This document shows, one piece after another, positions 7,424 to 8,823 of a DNA stretch of 8,823 nucleotides; within the stretch, counting starts at the first letter, position 1, and each line of letters opens with the position of its first letter. The stretch is from Paramuribaculum sp. Lineage in GTDB: Bacteria; Bacteroidota; Bacteroidia; Bacteroidales; Muribaculaceae. Made by a program: the position numbers and the translations under genes. The notes under the pieces were generated by a model that was not told where the DNA came from, searched no databases, and was given only the letters and a program-made list of their open reading frames with translations. Where the stretch lies: NCBI GenBank assembly GCA_009775605.1, contig VSPV01000111.1:1-8823 (forward strand), read 5' to 3'.

Positions 7424-7765
7424 ATCTTCTATCCCGTCTATTACTTTATTAAAGGACTCCGGGAGCGTTTAGAATGCCTGTTCGGGCGCAATCATTCTCG
7501 TATTAAGGCTTTTCTCCATAAAGTCAGATGCCAGAACATTGATTGTTGCAAAACTCAAATTACCGTTCAAATTGTAAGGATACACGCTCGTGCATGCGCG
7601 GAGAGTCAATGCATCCCACTGGATATTCTATGAAGCACTCCTATTTTTCGCTGTTTTACGACGCTCTCTTGCAAAAAAGCTCGATAATTTGAGTTTACAA
7701 CACATTGAGTATCTGCACTATCCATTGGGTCTCCAATCAAATTATAGCCTGTAGCCAAACAGAGA
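7424..7765. other. Intergenic stretch between the ABC-F gene and the small minus-strand gene
   Basis: No complete gene with a clear start lies here. The stretch contains the 52-codon minus-strand open frame described separately and competing open frames on both strands. A short inverted repeat, AGAATG/CATTCT (7471-7476 and 7493-7498), encloses a GCC/GGC pair and might help end ABC-F transcription, but no T run follows directly. Base composition resembles the coding part rather than the A+T-rich DNA to the right. Confidence 0.4.
7469..7627 (-). pseudogene. Protein-like 52-codon open frame without a clear start (possible gene remnant)
   Basis: Between a TAG (7630-7628) and a TAA (7471-7469), the minus strand reads NIQWDALTLRACTSVYPYN, then a central part, then FMEKSLNTRMIAPEQAF. 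Composition is balanced and protein-like, with mixed codon use. There is no ATG before the Met in FMEK, 17 residues from the end. The same frame is open again just upstream of the TAG (7715-7631: a short run with FFARERRKTAKNRSAS). It is also the frame of the small gene at 7972, from which it is separated by four stops. One reading is a decayed gene with a premature TAG; another is a chance frame in a conserved noncoding repeat. The plus strand also has a 58-codon open frame (7578-7754) that reads equally well, so strand is uncertain. I do not recognise the family. Confidence 0.3.
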
Positions 7766-7972
7766 TCAGTCAAGGAGATTCCTCTGGTCACGACACACAT
7801 AAAATCTTAACACGCAATAGACTCTGCTCTGAAGGGCCGATAGACCCTCAAGAGGATCTCTACCAAGGATGAATTCTGCGGCAAGTGCATTGGCTATAGG
7901 CCCACGGTCATTCTCAGGGAGTGAGCGAAGAGTGTTAATTACATTTCTGCTAAATAAAACCTGGCTGTCCAT
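7766..7972 (-). CDS. Small protein of unknown function (68 residues)
   Basis: Product begins MDSQVLFSRNVINTLRSLPE and contains ANALAAEFILGRDPLEGLSA and VYCVLRFYVCRD. No signal peptide, membrane segment or catalytic motif is visible. It looks like a compact soluble, mostly helical protein: helix (8-18), SLPENDR turn, helix (24-36), DPLEGLS turn, helix (46-60). Codon use and composition fit a real gene and contrast with the A+T-rich DNA upstream. I recall similar short Bacteroidales proteins (SRxVIxTLxSLPE followed by a LSALQ-type helix) annotated only as hypothetical; this is from memory and unverified. A perfect palindrome lies 29-44 bases upstream of the ATG and a TAATTTTG box beyond it (8032-8025). 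No Shine-Dalgarno is seen. No toxin, antitoxin or phage partner is visible next to it, so function is open. Confidence 0.6.
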   Translation of the reverse strand: MDSQVLFSRNVINTLRSLPENDRGPIANALAAEFILGRDPLEGLSALQSRVYCVLRFYVCRDQRNLLD

Positions 7973-8000
7973 AATGAAAGATTGGTAATGAGAAACTAAT

Positions 8001-8016
8001 GGACATATATATGTCC
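8001..8016. promoter_or_regulatory. Perfect 16-bp palindrome upstream of the small gene
   Basis: GGACATATATATGTCC is its own reverse complement, with no mismatch or spacer. It lies between the possible -7 box (8032-8025) and the ATG (7972) of the 68-residue gene, about where transcription should begin. That position suits a homodimeric repressor operator or a 5'-leader hairpin. The function is inferred; only the symmetry is seen. Confidence 0.45.
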
Positions 8017-8024
8017 TACATTGG

Positions 8025-8032
8025 CAAAATTA
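8025..8032 (-). promoter_or_regulatory. Possible Bacteroidetes -7 element for the small gene
   Basis: TAATTTTG on the minus strand fits TAnnTTTG and is placed to start a transcript near 8018, leading into the gene at 7972. No -33 TTTG is found, and such octamers arise easily in A+T-rich DNA (another copy is at 8637-8630). Confidence 0.35.
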
Positions 8033-8823
8033 TCAACCACGTGGGCATTAATTACGCACATATAATTTAAAAATAATTACAATGCCATTTACTTTATACC
8101 CATATTAATCAATAGGGTTAAAAATCTGGCGAGAGATTGATGCACTTAAATAATCCAACAACTACATAATCACATCTGAGAATCGAATTAACAGATAGGA
8201 TGAATGGCAGGCACAGATTTAACTCATTCTCAGAGGCTAAATATCTCGATTTTCAAATATTAATAGGCTATATACCAGCATTATAACATCGAGAATACAA
8301 AAGATTGGTCTGGAATTAAATATTCTATAATTAGAAGCGTGAAAATTGTTACGATGGATGTCAAGAATGTAAATAAAGATTAAAATATTTGATTATGAAC
8401 CCATTATGGTTAATAATGACAAAATAGAAAATCCCGGACAATAAGATAAATGTTTTCAAATCAAGAAGATGTATAATTCAAGAGTGATTTTACATATACA
8501 TCTACCGATTCAAACTTTAGTTTACATTTAGAAACCACTGAAAATTTGGAATTGGAAAAGCATCAGATTCAAATTGTAAACAATCGAATCAGCCGGTTTT
8601 ATAATTGTAAACAGCACATAGGATAAGCGCAAAATTAGGAATTGTAATTTTTCAATTTTACATTTTGCGAAGCTAAACATGCGACAAATTGAAGTTCACA
8701 AATACAAAATAAGACGATAAACGAATTTTAACAATACACTCATATTTCTGTATTTTAGTCACTTATCTGCATTTCATAAAGTATCAGTCCAACTTTTAAC
8801 GTCTTATTGCGAAAAAATCACCT
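8033..8823. other. A+T-rich stretch with no credible gene
   Basis: About 790 bases, by eye roughly a quarter to a third G+C against about half in the genes to the left. Stops are dense in all frames; the longest ATG frame I found is 50 codons (8680-8528, minus), hydrophobic and unconvincing. It contains short repeats: a 9-bp inverted repeat TCTGAGAAT/ATTCTCAGA (8175-8183, 8226-8234), a 6-bp hairpin CATTAT/ATAATG (8402-8418), and direct copies of AATTGTAAACA (8572-8582, 8603-8613) with a partial third copy at 8640-8647. No tRNA, rRNA, CRISPR array or origin motif was recognised. It may be a long regulatory upstream region for a gene beyond the window, or acquired DNA. Confidence 0.5.
8572..8647. 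repeat. Direct repeats of AATTGTAA(ACA)
   Basis: AATTGTAAACA occurs at 8572-8582 and 8603-8613 (31 bp apart, about three helical turns), with AATTGTAA again at 8640-8647. The inverse core GTTTAC is at 8519-8524. Regular spacing would fit protein-binding sites on one helix face, but A+T-rich DNA yields such matches by chance. Confidence 0.3.

Noticed and set aside
7606..7800. 64-codon minus-strand frame starting inside the small gene
   Set aside because: Its first 35 bases overlap the better-supported 68-residue gene in another frame, and it has no motif. It is one of several competing frames in this tract, so it was not called as a gene.
8528..8680. 50-codon minus-strand ATG frame in the A+T-rich region
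   Set aside because: Its Phe, Leu and Ile-rich composition is what random A+T-rich DNA gives; there is no promoter, ribosome-binding site or recognisable motif.
8033..8823. CRISPR array or replication origin in the A+T-rich stretch
   Set aside because: No regularly spaced repeats of 25-40 bp and no cluster of DnaA-box-like TTATCCACA sequences were seen; the repeats present are short and irregular.

Overview
The window looks like chromosomal DNA from a Bacteroidales bacterium; a Muribaculaceae-like gut lineage is my guess and is not proven. The support is the protein styles (lipoprotein signal ending in CGGS, Bacteroidales-type ECF sigma factor, RmuC and ABC-F) and perfect Bacteroidetes -7 boxes (TAnnTTTG) ahead of rmuC, the dCMP deaminase gene and the ABC-F gene. 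Most genes lack an obvious Shine-Dalgarno sequence, as is usual in this phylum. The coding part has moderate G+C, while the last ~850 bases are strongly A+T-rich.

Left edge (1-412): about 74 bases that look like one end of an IS21-family insertion sequence, with two 21-bp repeats 41 bp apart. It butts against, and appears to truncate, a rhodanese-domain lipoprotein gene on the minus strand.

Core (490-7423): rmuC (+) converges with, and overlaps by 13 bases, an ECF sigma factor gene (-). Next comes a probable plus-strand operon of dCMP deaminase, an S41 C-terminal processing peptidase with an intact Ser/Lys/Gln site, and 5-formyltetrahydrofolate cyclo-ligase; the last two overlap by ATGA. An ABC-F ATPase gene with its own promoter follows. 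These are housekeeping functions: DNA maintenance, regulation, pyrimidine and folate metabolism, envelope proteolysis and ribosome-associated translation. dCMP deaminase feeds dUMP, the thymidylate synthase substrate, and the cyclo-ligase helps supply the folate cofactor pool, so two members of the operon meet at thymidylate synthesis.

Right part (7424-8823): no long gene. It holds a 68-codon minus-strand gene for an unrecognised small protein, a perfect 16-bp palindrome just upstream of it, and a protein-like 52-codon minus-strand open frame downstream that has no clear start and follows an in-frame TAG. After that come ~800 bases of A+T-rich DNA with no credible gene but several short direct and inverted repeats. 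This is the part most worth a second look. I found no CRISPR array, tRNA, rRNA or complete mobile element, and nothing I can call a new system with confidence.
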